Shown piece by piece: positions 42,059 to 53,473 of a stretch of DNA of 64,000 nucleotides. A model generated the notes under the pieces. That model did not search any database and was not told where the DNA came from. It was given only the letters and a program-made list of their open reading frames with translations. Origin of the DNA: RHKX01 sp963743875 (GTDB lineage Bacteria; Actinomycetota; Thermoleophilia; Solirubrobacterales; 70-9); contig CAVURM010000005.1 of assembly GCA_963743875.1 (NCBI GenBank), positions 463,295-527,294 of the forward strand. The letters are read 5' to 3'. Made by a program: the position numbers and the translations under genes. Numbering within the stretch: position 1 is the stretch's first letter; every line of letters starts with the position of its first letter.

Positions 42059-43393
42059 TGGCGGAGAGCTCGACGAGGTCGATGTCGCCGTCGTGGGCGC
42101 TGGGTTCGCTGGGCTCGTGGCGTCCCGTGAGCTGATCGCGAAGGGGTGCAAGGTCGCCCTGATCGAGGCGAGGAGCCGGCCCGGGGGGCGCGTCACCGGA
42201 ACGGAACTCGCGCCCGGCCTCAACGCGGATCTCGGCGGAGGGTTCTCCGGCTCCGACCAGGTCACACCTGCTGGACCTCGCCGAGGAGTTCGGAGTCACG
42301 GCCTCGCCGTCCCCGAAGCCGGAGCACGGTGAGCTGCGACTCGGGCCGGATGGAGAGCCGGTCGTCTCCGACGGTGAGTTCTCGGACGAGGCCGTCGCTC
42401 TCGCCGCGGAGATCGACCGCCTCGCCGCGCAGGTTCCGCTCGAGGCGCCCTGGGAGGCCCCTGAGGCGGTTCGACCTGGACAGCGTCACGTTCGGGTCCT
42501 GGCTGGAAGGCAATGCCTCGGATCGGCGATCCGGGAAGTTCGTCCGATCCGAGGCTTTCTCGGGGATTTTGAGCATTTCTCCCTCCTTCATCTCCTCTTC
42601 TACGCGCGCTCCAACGGCGGCGTGGGCAGTCTCATCGGCATCGGGGAGCGCCACGACACACTGGACTTCGACGGGTCGCTGCATGTCGTCGCCGAGCGGC
42701 TCGCCGACTCGATCGAGGAGTCGATCCATTACGAAGCCCCGGTCCGAGCGATCCTGGAAGACGACGCGGGGCTGTTGATCGAGGCCGGAGGTCGACGGAC
42801 AAAGGCAGGTCGCTGCATCGTCGCGGTCCCTCCGACGTTGATCAGCGGGATCAGCTTCGACCCGCCGCTCAGCGGCGAGCGGGACGAGCTGAACCGGCGG
42901 ATGCCGCTGTTCTCACAGATCAAGGCACAGAGTCCTCTATCCGGCCCCGTTCTGGCGAGCGGGGGGAATGTCGGGTCGGGGAGTGACCGACTACGTGGAG
43001 ACCTTCGACACTTCCCCGCCGAACGACGAGGCTGCCGTTCTCACCGTGCTGAGCTGGGCGTCGGGTACGACGAGGGAGCTGCGGGGACTTGAGCAGGAGG
43101 CCCGCAAGCGGAAGATGCTCGGCGAGGTCGCAGCCCTCTGGGGAGACGCGGCCATGCATCCGGTGGCGTATGCGGAGCGGTCGTGGGGCGACGACCCCTA
43201 CAGTCGCGGTTGCGTCATGAGCATGCCCCCTGGCGTGTGGACCGGACCGGGTCGCGCTATCCGGGAACCGTGCGGGCTGATCCACTGGGCCGGCGCGGAG
43301 ACGGCGACGGAGTACTGCGCCAACATCGAGGGTGCGATCCGATCAGGGAAGCGCGCTGCCTCCGAGGTTGTGCGTCTCAGTGAGATTAAGTAA
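42058..43393 (+). pseudogene. flavin monoamine oxidase family protein, copy 2 (several frameshifts)
   Basis: The FAD motif VVGAGFAGLVASRELIAKGCKVALIEARSRPGGRV, FSLLHLLFYARSNGG and the C-terminal IHWAGAETATEYCANIEGAIRSGKRAA are intact but in different frames. Comparison with copy 1 places indels near 42070 (-1), 42264 (+1), 42468 (+1), 42557 (-1) and 42933 (+1). Removing them gives a full-length paralogue of copy 1 with no other stop. As written it cannot be translated whole; sequence error is as likely as decay. Confidence 0.8.
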
Positions 43394-43407
43394 GATGATA
43401 ATATGTT
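43394..43407. promoter_or_regulatory. catabolic-cluster operator b (weak; GATGATAATATG)
   Basis: An AT-rich GATGATAATATG follows the amine oxidase 2 stop and precedes the Rieske gene. It resembles the half-site but is the poorest match of the series. Confidence 0.3.
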
Positions 43408-43440
43408 TCCCAGCGAGGTGACCGGAGCAGCGGAAGGGGA

Positions 43441-44445
43441 ATGATGGACCGGGTGGCGGACCCGAGCGAGTGAGCTCCGCGCTGGAGCGATGCTGGTTTG
43501 CCCTTGCGCCGGTCGATTTCGAGCCCAACCCGCAATGCGTGCGAGCTGCTCGGCCGGCCGCCTGGTGCTGTTCCGGATCTCCGCGGGTGAGATCGGGGTG
43601 CTCGATGACGCATGCCCACACCGGGGGCGAGCCTCTCCGACGGGGTGGCTCGCGACGACGTCGTCGTTTGCCCCTATCACGGTTGGTGCTGGCAGCCGGA
43701 CGGCGGCTGCGCCGAAATCCCGTCCCTGGCGCCAGAGAGGCCGAAGCCGGCGAAGGCGCGGGCGCGTGCCTATCCGACTCGGCTTGCGTACGGGCATGTC
43801 TGGACGTGCCTGGGTCGAGCCGGCCTCCGATATTCCGACCTTTCCGGAACTGGCGGGCACGGAATGGATCTTCAAGGCGGGCGGGCCGATGGAGTTCAAG
43901 GTTGACGTACTCACCTCCACCGAGAACTTCCGCGACCTGGCTCATCTGCCGTTCGTCCACCGCGAGAGCCTCGGCGAGCTCGACCCCGAGGTCGTGCCGA
44001 CGAAGCCGCAGACAGGACGATTCGGGCATCTATCTCAACTACCTCTTCCAGGCACCGAACTGGCTCTCCGACCCGCTCTACACGCGTTACCGGTTCATGC
44101 CGCCGATCTTTGCGGCGACTTTCGACTTCGTCGACGAGGACAGGCTGAAGCCGGTGCGGTGCCTGCTCAATCTTCCGTCGGCCGGTCGACCTGGAAACGA
44201 CCGTCGCGAGGTGGGTGGTCGGGGTCGCCGCTGATCAGGGTGAAGAGAAGCTCGAAGAGGCATGGAATCAGGAGAACGCCGTCTACCTCGAAGACAAGCC
44301 GGTGATCGACAAGATCGCACCGCGTTGGAGTGAGGCCGGAGGGCGCCAGCAAGTGCACACGTTGGCTGACGCGTGGCCGCTCGCGGTAAGGGGGCGATTC
44401 GACGAGTGGGTGCGTAATGCGGCGAACGCAACCGGGACGTCATGA
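43441..44445 (+). pseudogene. Rieske [2Fe-2S] oxygenase, copy 1 (several frameshifts)
   Basis: After frame restoration the protein begins WFALAPVDFEPN, then VRLLGRRLVLFR, with Rieske ligands in CPHRG and CPYHGW and the mononuclear iron segment NFRDLAHLPFVH. This is the vanillate/PAO-type ring-hydroxylating or demethylating oxygenase alpha subunit. Likely indels are near 43475, 43527, 43543, 43627 (-1), 43810, 44018 and 44178. The ATG at 43441 has a GGAAGGGGA ribosome-binding site. Its stop overlaps the next gene as ATGA. Confidence 0.78.
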
Positions 44446-45375
44446 ACGATCGGTCCGAGATGTCGGAGCTCGGCACGCAATGGCTCCTGCCGAGGAAGGT
44501 GCGCGACGACCTCTGGATGATCTGCGAACCGGCCCTGGTGACCAGCTGGCTGCTGATCGGCGCCGACCGTGCGGTCCTCGTCGATACCGGCACCGGGTTC
44601 GAGCCGATCAGGCGGATTGTCGACGCGATCGCATCGACTCCGGTCACGGTCGTCAACAGCCATCACCACGTCGACCATGTCGGGGGGAACCGGGAATTCG
44701 AGGAAGTGATGATCCACTCGAGCGGCCGGGACCGGCTGACGGCTCGCCCGCACCCGTCGCTGGTTGATGGCATGCGAGGGCTGGCGCGTGACGCCTGGTC
44801 GGCGGTTTCGCTCCATGAGGGGGATGATCTGATCGACTTCATCGCCCCCGAGGATCTCCCTCGACGGCCGCCCCGACTCGATCGATGACCCGGAGTTGGG
44901 TCATGCGCCCGGGCCGCCGACGGCGGTTCTGGAGGACGGGGACGAGATCGAACTCGGCGACCGGACCCTCCAGGTCATCCATACGCCCGGTCACTCCAGC
45001 GACAGCATCTGCCTGCTCGAGCCCGACCGCGGGTGGCTGTTCGCCGGTGACACGCTCGATCCGGCCGCGCTGCTCGTTCAGTACGCCGACTCAAGCCTTG
45101 ACGGGTACATCGACTCGGTCCGTCGTCTCGGCGAGCTCAGCGAATCCGTCGATCTCCTGCTCTGTGCCCATTCGGGGCACGCACATGCCGAGCTGTCGCT
45201 GATCGAAGAAGCCCGGCAGGCGCTCGAGACCGTCGCCGCCGGGGAGGTGGATCTCGCGGAGATCACCGACTGGACGGGAGCGGCTGCGATGCGGGCGACT
45301 GTCGGTCGCCTCACAGTGGAGGTAGCGACGGCGGGCGGACCTCCAGTCGAGTCGATTGTCGGGGCCAAACGCTGA
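44442..45375 (+). pseudogene. metallo-beta-lactamase-fold hydrolase, copy 2 (one frameshift)
   Basis: The N-terminal part has LLIGADRAVLVDTGTGFEPI and the metal motif NSHHHVDHVGG. After a +1 shift near 44874 the C-terminal part continues IHTPGHSSDSICLLEPDRGWLFAGDTL and CAHSGHAHAE. Together they form a glyoxalase-II-like hydrolase of about 310 residues, similar to the gene at 59658. The substrate is unknown. Confidence 0.8.
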
Positions 45376-46429
45376 TGGTCCCGGCGACGATGAGAGCGGC
45401 CGTCATCAACGAGCTCGGCGAGCTGCCGCGGATCGAGACGGTCCCGGTTCCAGAGCCCTCTGCCGGACAGGTCCTTGTCAAGCTCGGGGCTTCGGGGATC
45501 TGCCACACGGACGTGCACCTTTCGATGGGGGTCACGGCCGTCGACGAGAGGCCGGCAAAGATGCCGATCATCCCCGGTCACGAGGGGGCGGGCGTGGTCG
45601 CCTCGCTGGGGGACGGAGTCGAAGCTCTAGCGGTGGGCGACCGCGTCGTCATCGGCTGGCTCGGGGGCGCCTGCGGGGATTGCCACGAATGTCGGAACGG
45701 CCTCGAGAACCTCTGTCGGCGTCAGGAGAACCCCGGCAACTCTTACGACGGGACTTTGAGCGAGTACGCACTCGTCCGGGCTCGGAGCGCCGCCAGGGTG
45801 CCCGACGGCCTGAGCCTCGCCGAGGCGGGCCCACTCGGCTGCGCCGGCGTTGCGGCGTTTGGGACGACCATGCGAGCGGGTTTCGAGCCGGGAGATCTCG
45901 TCAGCGTGGTCGGGGTCGGGGGCCTCGGTCATCTTGCGGTTCAGTACGCGAGCGCGTGCCGGCGCCCGGGTCGCCGCCGTCGACATCGACGATGCCAAGC
46001 TCGCGACGGCCGGCGATCTCGGCGCTGACATCTGCATCAATCCGCATCGAGAGGATCCGGCGGAGGACCTCCAGCGGCTCGGCGGCGCTCGTGCGGTGCT
46101 CATCTTCGCTGCGTCGGAGCCGACGATCGCCCAGGGCCTGCGATCGCTTCGGCGCGACGGCGTCATGGTCCTGGCTGGCTGGCCGATCGACGATCCCGTG
46201 CCGACGCCGATGGGCCTGTTGATCCAGCACGGCCTGAAGATCGTGGGCTCGGATGGAGGAACGCTCCTGGACCTCGAGAGGGTGCTGGAGATCCATGCCG
46301 CGGGTCGACGCCAGGCTGATCTATGAGGAGCGGACGCTCGACGACGTGCCGCGTGCCTTCACCGACATCCACGGGGCAAGTGGAGTCAGCCCAAGGGTCG
46401 TGATCCGGATGGCGATCCAAGAGCTATAA
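45375..46429 (+). pseudogene. zinc-dependent alcohol dehydrogenase (two frameshifts)
   Basis: A medium-chain dehydrogenase: catalytic zinc ligands in GICHTDVH and GHEGAGVV, a structural zinc loop CGDCHECRNGLENLC, and the cofactor motif GVGGLGHLAVQYA. +1 shifts near 45945 and 46299 displace the Rossmann half and the C-terminus (RLIYEERTLDDVPRAF), which ends at TAA 46427-46429. The start overlaps the preceding stop as TGATG. It probably oxidises an aldehyde/alcohol intermediate of the cluster. Confidence 0.82.
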
Positions 46430-46433
46430 AGTA

Positions 46434-46447
46434 TTATGATATGATGA
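46434..46447. promoter_or_regulatory. catabolic-cluster operator c (TTATGATATGATGA)
   Basis: Right half GATGA perfect, left half 3 of 5. It lies 41 nt before the second binding-lipoprotein start. Confidence 0.55.
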
Positions 46448-46488
46448 ATTCTTGGTTCTGGGTCTATTTCGGAGAGGAGAGTGCTCTG

Positions 46489-47609
46489 ATGATGCTTCGA
46501 TTGGTGACGGTTCTTCACGGCGGCGGCAATGTCGCAGTCGGTCTCGGGGCCTGCGGGGGGGACGATCACCGGGGGATGACGGGAGCGCCCAATCCAGCCT
46601 GACGTCGCCAAGGACGTCGAGACGGCAAGCGGCGAGATCAACGTCGCCGGATGGCAGTTCTACGAGGCGCCAAAGGCCCAGGACGAAAACGGTGTCGAGG
46701 CGAAGTGGAGCTACGTCAGCGGCCCCAGCGACCTCTATGTCGCGGCTCGCGAGGGCGATGCCGACGTGATCTCCGCGGGTACGGACAGCATGCCCGGGCT
46801 CATCGCGCTGGATGCGCTGGCGCCGATCGACACCGAACTGATCTCCAGCTACGAGAGCCTCACGCCCGACCTTGCGCGACAGCCCGGCCTGGCGCAACGG
46901 CGACGATCAGGTGGTCGCGATCCCGTTCGCGGCGGTGCCGACTCTGACCGTCTACGACAGCGACGAGGTTCCGGAGCCGAAGACGCTCGAGGAACTTCTC
47001 GATCCCGCCTACGAGCAGGCGATCGGCATCTACGACGACCCGACCACGATCGCCCAGATCGCGGCCGCGCAAGGGGTCGAGGACACCTCGCAGATGACGC
47101 AGGAAGATCTCGACCGGGCGATGGACCTGCTCGAGCAGATGCGCCCGAACATCAAGACCTTCTTCGACTTCGGCGAGGACACGCAGCTGTTCAACCGTGG
47201 CGACATCCAGGTTGCGATCGGGAGCTTCGGCACATCGATCATCCCGGCGTTCGAGAACAACCCGTCTCTCAAGTTCAACTTCGTCGGTGAAGCCACCTAC
47301 GTCGATGCCTGGTCGATCGTCGGCGACCCCGACAACGCGCCGCGATGAAGTGGATCGACGGGACTCTCGACAAGGACGGTCAGACCGCGATCGTCGAGGC
47401 GTCGGGGAGCATCCCGGCCAACCCGGCCGCGATGCCGGCCTTCGAGTCCTTCGACGACCCGGTCACCCAGGAACTGGCGAAGATCGGCCTCGACGGCGTG
47501 CTGCGAAGAGGCGCCGATCATGCGCGGGTACGCCACCGAGTCCGATGGAGACATCGTGACTATCGACGAAGCGACGGCGGCCTGGAACGACTTCCGGGCA
47601 TCGTTCTAG
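46489..47609 (+). pseudogene. ABC transporter substrate-binding lipoprotein, copy 2 (several frameshifts)
   Basis: Clear paralogue of the gene at 40030: VAGWQFYEAPK, LDALAPIDTELISSYESLTP, DQVVAIPFAAVP, MRPNIKTFFDFGEDTQLFNRGDI and AAWNDFRASF line up with copy 1. Indels near 46510-46615, 46875 (+1), 47341 (-1) and 47503 (+1) scramble the lipoprotein signal and later blocks. The ATG follows a GGAGAGGAGAG ribosome-binding site and operator c. It stands as a single-gene unit. Confidence 0.8.
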
Positions 47610-47667
47610 CCGCATCGGGGCATGAGGCCAGCGAAACCGTCGGCCAGAGCCGGCTTCTGCTAACATC

Positions 47668-47681
47668 AGATCATATGATGA
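47668..47681. promoter_or_regulatory. catabolic-cluster operator d (AGATCATATGATGA)
   Basis: Right half perfect. The aminotransferase start codon (ATG at 47675) lies inside the site, so bound repressor would cover the start. Confidence 0.6.
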
Positions 47682-48995
47682 CTTTGGATTCGCAATCGCA
47701 ATCCAGTTCCGCAAACAGGCAGGCCAGGACACCGCTCTGGCATCCCTTCGCTGACATGTCGCAGGTCGCCGCCTCGCCCGGCCTGACGGTCGAGCGCGGC
47801 GAGGGAATCTGGGTCTACGACGAAGAAGGGAGGCGATACCTCGATGCCTCCGGTGCACTCTGGTACTGCAACGTGGGCCATGGCCGCGAGCGAATCGCCG
47901 ATGCGGCCCGGGATCAGATGCGTGAAGGTAGCCGGCTACCAGATCTTCGATGACATCTCGAACGCGCCCGCGCTTGAGCTCGCGCGGCCGGCTCTGTGAA
48001 CTCGCCCGCGATTCGGGCTTCGGGCCGGGCAGCGCCGCGTTTCTGACCAGCGGCGGATCCGACGGGGTCGACACCGCCGCAAAGATCAGCCGCCGCTACT
48101 GGCGCTTGCGCGGCCGGCCGGAGCGCACCATGATCATCGCGCGCTCCGGCGCCTACCACGGGATGCATGCCTACGGCACCAGCCTGGCCGGAATCGAAGG
48201 CCAACGCCGCCGGCTGGGGACCGCTCGTACCCGATGTGGTCCAGGTTGATCGCGACGACGTCAGCGCCCTCGAACGCGTCCTCGAGCAGAACGCGGGACG
48301 CGTGGCCGCCTTCATCGGCGAGCCGGTGCAGGGTGCCGCCGGCGTGTACCCGCCGGTGGAGGGCTACTGGCCGGCGGTCCGCGATCTCTGCCGGCAGCAC
48401 GACGTCCTGCTGATCGCCGACGAGGTGGTGTGCGGCTTCGGGCGGCTCGGATCCTGGTTCGGCTCCGAGCGGTTCGACATTCAGCCGGATCTGATGGTCG
48501 GCGCGAAGGGCCTCACCTCCGGATACGCGCCGGTCGGGATGGTGCTCGCCGGGAGTCGATGTGGTCGACGTGATGTGGTCGGAGGAGGCGGCGACAATGC
48601 GCCACGGCTACACCTACTCGGGTCACCCCGCGGGCTGCGCCGTCGCCCTCGAGAACCTCCAGAATCCTCGAGGAGGAGAACCTGGTCGAGCGCGTTGCCT
48701 CGCTCGAGCCGCGCTTCAGCGCCGCCTTCGGCCGGCTCGGCGAGTCATTCCCTGGTCCGCGAGGTGCGCAGCTGCGGGCTCCTGGCCGCAGTTGAGCTCA
48801 CCGAGTCGGCCCTGGAGCTCGACGCCTTGAAGCTCGTGCACCTGCGGTGTCGGGATGAGGGCGTGCTGACCCGGATGCTCGTCGGCCGGGCGTTGCAGTT
48901 CTCACCGCCGTTCGTGATCGAGCGAGGACGAAATCGACTGGCTCGTGGACCGGGTCGAGGCCGCGCTCGACGCAGTCGCGATTGCGGGCGCATGA
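47675..48995 (+). pseudogene. class III (omega-amino acid/putrescine-type) aminotransferase (about seven frameshifts)
   Basis: Restored protein: LWHPFADM, GIWVYDEEGRRYLDASGALWYCNVGHG, SGGSDGVDTAAKISRRYW, RSGAYHGMHAYGTSLAG, LLIADEVVCGFGRLGSW and VGAKGLTSGYAPVGMV, where the Lys of GAKG binds PLP. This is the beta-alanine/putrescine:pyruvate aminotransferase group. +1 shifts lie near 47925, 47985, 48199, 48556, 48661, 48746 and 48925. It is the first gene of an operon running to 54724, with every junction overlapping. Confidence 0.8.
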
Positions 48996-49748
48996 ACCGG
49001 TTTGACGGAATGGTGGTGGCGGTGACCGGCGCCTCGCTCGGAATCGGTGCAGAGATCGCGGCGCGCGTCATCGAGGAGGGCGGCATCGTGGTCGGCGTCT
49101 CCCGGCGCGAGGAGCCGGCTCTGGAACTGGTCGATGTCGCTCGGTTCGGAACGCGTGCAGTTCGTGCTCGGTGATGTGGGCGACCGCGACACGGCCGAGC
49201 GCGCGCTCGCCGTCTGTAGGGAGCTGGGTGGTCCTCGGTGCTGGTCAATAACGCCGCCATGGATCACACCAACGACCTTCTGACCACCCCCGAGCAGGAG
49301 GTGCGGGACGTTTTCGAGACGAACTTCTTCGGAGCGCTCTGGATGCTGCAGACGTTCGGGGCGGAGTTCAAGTCGCGGGGTTCGGGGTCGATCGTCAACA
49401 TCAGCTCGCGGCTTGCATCCGTGGCCGTTCCGACGATGGGTATCTACGGCTCCTCGAAGGGAGCCCTCGAGGCTCTGACGCGAGCGGCCGCGATCGAGTT
49501 GGCACCGCGTGGCGTCCGGGTAAACGCGGTTGCCCCCGGGATGACCGAAACGCCGCTGTTCGACGCAATGGGTGGCCGAGCAGAGCGACCCGGCAGGGCG
49601 TCCGGCGAAGCATCGAGGCAGCGATTCCCAGCAGCGCATCGGCACGCCTGCCGACGTCGCCTCTGCGGTGCTGTTTCTTGCCTCGGCCGAGGCCGCGCAC
49701 ATCACCGGCGTCTCGCTGCCGGTTGACGGGGGCTACACGGCGGCGTGA
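48992..49748 (+). pseudogene. short-chain dehydrogenase/reductase (several frameshifts)
   Basis: Classical SDR motifs: TGASLGIG, VNNAAMDHTN, ISSRLASVAVPTMGIYGSSKGALEALTRA (the S-YxxxK triad) and a C-terminal DGGYTAA. Indels near 49150 (+1), 49231 (-1), 49569 (+1) and around 49610-49650 break the frame. The ATG overlaps the aminotransferase stop as ATGA. Confidence 0.78.
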
Positions 49749-51252
49749 AGCCCGAACAGAAATCCGAAGACACGGCAGTGGTTGCCGATGCGCCGAAGCA
49801 GCTGCTGATTGGCGGCGAGTGGTTGCCGGCGAGCCAGAGGGCCGTGATGGAAGTGGAGGATCCGGCCACCGCCGAGATCGTCGGCGAGGTGGCCGATGCC
49901 AGCCCCCGCCGACGGGGAGCGTGCCCTGTGCGGCTGCGTGGCAGGCACAGCGCAACTGGGCGTCGACACCGCCGTGGGACCGCGCCCAGATCCTCCGGTC
50001 GGCGTACGAGGCGATGCTCGCCGACTCCGACCGGCTCGCCGCTCTGCTCACGCTGGAGACCGGCAAGCCGCTCGCCGAGGCGAAGGCGGAAGTTGCGTAC
50101 TCGGCTGACTTCATGCGCTGGTACGCGGACCTCGCGCCGCAGATATCCGGCCGTTACCGAGCTGCGCCGCAGGGCGGGATGCGGCTGTTGACGGTTCCGC
50201 AGCCGGTCGGGCCGTGCCTGCTGATCTGCCCGTGGAACCTGCCGCTGGCGATGGCTGCCCGCAAGGTCGCGCCGGCGATCGCCGCGGGCTGCACCTTCGT
50301 CCTGAAGCCGGCAGGGCAGACGCCGCTGGCGACGCTCGCCTTCGCCGAGATGCTCGAGCGATGCGGTCTCCCGCCGGGGGTGTCGAATGTCCTGACCACG
50401 AGCGATTCGGGACGGGCTGACCGCTCCCCTGATCGCCGATCCGCGGTTGCGGAAGCTCTCGTTCACCGGCTCGACGTCGGTCGGGCGCCAGCTGCTGCGG
50501 ATGGCCGCCGACGGCGTCAAGCGCACGTCGATGGAGCTGGGCGGAAACGCGCCGCTGATCGTCTTCGCCGACTGCGACTTCGAGCATGCGGTCGAACAGA
50601 CCGCGATCGCGAAGCTCCGCAACGCCGGGCAGTCGTGCATCGCCGCCAACCGGATCTACGTCGAGCGCACGCATCCTGCCCGATTTCTCGGCGGCGCTGG
50701 CGGACCGACTGGCCGAGGTCGGCGCCGGACCCGACGGCGGCATCGGCCCGCTGATCGACGCCGAGGCCCGCGCGGGGGTCGAGCGCATCGTCGGCTCGGC
50801 GGTGAGCGCGGGGGCGAGCATCCTGACCGGCGGGGAGAGGCTGGACGGCCCCGGCTACTTCTTCGCCCCGACGTTGCTGTCGGAGGTCCCGGGCGATTCC
50901 CCCGCCGTGACCGAGGAGATCTTCGGCCCTGCGGCGGCGGTCAACGCCTTCGATGACGAGGACGAGGCTGCTCGCGGCGGCGAACTCGGTCTCCAGCGGG
51001 CTCGTCGCCTACGTCTTCTCGAAGGACCTCGACCGGGTCCTGCGCCTTGGCGACCGCCTCGACACCGGCATGGTCGGAATCAATCGCGGTGTCGTCTCGA
51101 ACGCGGCGGCCCCGTTCGGCGGCGTCAAGGAGTCCGGCCTCGGGCGGGAGGGTGGCGAGGAGGGGCTGAGGGAGTATCAGGAGCTCAAGTACCTCGCCAT
51201 CGACGGCGAACCCGGGGCCCCTGACATGAGGGTGGGCGGCGGGCCGGACTGA
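49745..51252 (+). pseudogene. succinate-semialdehyde-type aldehyde dehydrogenase (five frameshifts)
   Basis: About 500 residues after restoration. Motifs are CLLICPWNLPLAMAARKVAPAIAAG, KLSFTGSTSVGRQLL, MELGGNAPLIVF (catalytic Glu), the nucleophile Cys in NAGQSCIAANRIYV, and EEIFGPAA with VSNAAAPFGGVKESGLGREGG. This is the GabD/SSDH group. +1 shifts lie near 49907, 49930, 50414, 50673 and 50968. It would oxidise a semialdehyde formed by the aminotransferase or amine oxidases. The start is GTG, overlapping the SDR stop. Confidence 0.82.
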
Positions 51253-52488
51253 TGCCTGCGGCCGGATACGAGCCTCCCTTCGCCGCGCGTGCGAAGGGGA
51301 TCACCGGTTCGGTGATCGACAGCAGCACGAGCCTGCTCGAGGCCCAGAGCCACGACATCGTGCGTCTTGCGATGGGCAGCCCTGCTGCCGATGCGATCCC
51401 GACCGCGAGCATTCTCCGAGCTGCTCCACGTCGTTTCCGAGGGCGGCGCTCGCGCATTCGACTACGGCCCCAGCGAGGGTGAGCGGGAGCTGCGCGATGC
51501 GCTCTCGGCTTTCCTCGAGGAGCAGGAGGGCTCAGCGCCCGATCCGGAGCGCCTGCTGATCACGGCGGGCGGGATGCAGGGCCTGGACCTGGCCTTCAAG
51601 CTGTTCGTGGAGGCGGGGGACCTGGTCGTGACCGAGGCCCCCACCTACACGAACGGAACCGCGACGATCACCGGCTACGAGGGCATTCCGGTGCCGGTAC
51701 CGATGGATGACGAGGGCATGCAGGTCGACCGCATAGCGTGAGATCTGCGAGCGGCGGGGTGGGCCGCCGAAGGTGATCTACACGGTGCCGACCTTCCAGA
51801 ATCCCTCCGGCACCACGCTCTCGCTCGAGCGTCGCAGCGGAGCTCGTCGAGCTCGCCGCCGAGTGGGGCAGCGTGATCGTCGAGGACGACCCCTACAGCC
51901 TGCTCCGGTTCGACGGGCCGGCGCTGCCGAGCATCGAGAGCATCGCCGGGGATCGCGTCTGCGTTGTCGGGGTTCGCACCTTCTCGAAGGTGCTGGCGCC
52001 GGGCCTGCGCGTCGGCTGGCTGACCGCGGACCCGGCCATCATCGAGCTCATGATCGCGGCGAAGCAGAGCATGGATACCTGCACCAACGTCCCGCTCCAG
52101 CTTCTCACCGCCGCCTTTCTGAGCGAGGGGCATCTCGGCCTTCATCTGGATCAGCTCCGAGGGCTCTACCGCACGCGCAAGGCCGACATGCAGCGGGCGC
52201 TCGAGAAGCACTTCTCCGACCTGCCGGTTCGCTGGACCGACCCGTCCGGAGGATTCTTCCTCTGGCTCGAGCTGCGAGGACGGTCTCGATGCCGAAGAGC
52301 TCTTCCCGATCGCTCTCGAGGAGGGCGTCGCCTTCATCCCCGGCTCGGCCTTCTCACCTGAGCCGGGGCTCGAAAACGCCCTCCGCCTCTGCTTCGTCAC
52401 ACAGGGCGCCGAACGGACCGAGGAGGGCATCAAGCGGCTGCGCAAGGCCGTCGACAGACTCACGACAACAATGGAAGGAAGAAGATGA
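51252..52488 (+). pseudogene. class I/II PLP aminotransferase (LysN/2-aminoadipate-like; four frameshifts)
   Basis: Restored blocks: RAFDYGPSEGERELRDALS, ITAGGMQGLDLAFKLFV, VTEAPTYTNGTATI, YTVPTFQNPSGTTLS, IVEDDPYSLLRF and the PLP Lys in TFSKVLAPGLRVGW. Length and motifs match the MocR-catalytic/LysN-like group without a DNA-binding domain. +1 shifts lie near 51412, 51738, 51832 and 52278. It overlaps the ALDH stop (TGATG) and the ureohydrolase start (ATGA). Confidence 0.8.
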
Positions 52489-53473
52489 ACACACCCGCCG
52501 AAATCGAGGAGCTGCTGCTCGCGCCCACGCGCGATGGCCCCGGCCGTCGCCGACGAGTACGAGCATCCGGCGTCGGAGCTGATCCGGCCCGCGTCGGAGG
52601 TCGAAGGCACACCGCTGGCGACGATGGTCGGGATTCCCTTCGACACGTCGATCCTCGGCCGGCGCGGCGCCAAGAGCGGTCCCGAGGCGGTTCGCTGGGG
52701 GCTCAACGCCTCGCTGCTCTACGACCCGAACATCGACGTCGACCTCTCGGCAGCTCGCGCCCGTGGCGGATTTCGGCAACGTCGACGTCATGCACACCCA
52801 GGTCGAGCCGACCTGGGAACGGGTCTCCGCAGTCACCGAGAGCCTCGCCTCGCTGGGCCACCCGCTGCTCGTGCTCGGCGGCGACCACGGACTGACCTTC
52901 CCGTCGCTGCGGGGCTTCTGCCGCTCGGTCGACGGTCCCGTCGGCCTCATCTCCGTCGACGCCCACCTCGACGTCAGGGTCTCCCACCACGAGGAGATCA
53001 GCTCCGGCGTGCCGTTCCGCTACGCGCTCGAGGAGCTGGACGGCCAGGTCGCAGGCGAGAACTTCACCGAGTTCGGGATCAGCGGCTGGCTCAACACGCG
53101 CTCCTACGCCGACTATCTCAAGGAGAAGGGCGCCAGGCTGGTCACGGCCCGGGAGATCTGGAAGGGCGATTTCGATGCTCTGCTCGACGAGGCGATCGAG
53201 CGCGCGGCCGACGGTACGTCTGCGATGTACCTGACCTTCGACATCGACGCGATCGATGGCTCGATCGTCGCGGCGACCAACGTCCCCGCGGTGGCCGGGC
53301 TGTCCGCGCTGCAGGCACTGGAGATCGTCTGGCGATTCGCCCAGCATCCGAAGGCGATGGCGATGGATGTCATGGAGGTCTCGCCGAGCTGGGACTCGAG
53401 CACTCTCACCGAGCGGATGGCCGCTTCGCTTGCGCTCACCTACCTCGCCGGACGCCATGTCGCGGCTGGCTGA
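52485..53473 (+). pseudogene. ureohydrolase (agmatinase/guanidinobutyrase family; two frameshifts)
   Basis: Mn-binding motifs of the arginase fold are present: LGGDHGLTFP, SVDAHLDVR and TFDIDAIDGSIV. The family splits a guanidino group into urea and an amine. The small-substrate loop VSHHEEISSGVPFRYALEE resembles agmatinase-like members more than arginase. +1 shifts near 52530 and 52757 affect only the N-terminal third. It overlaps the next gene by 17 nt. Confidence 0.82.
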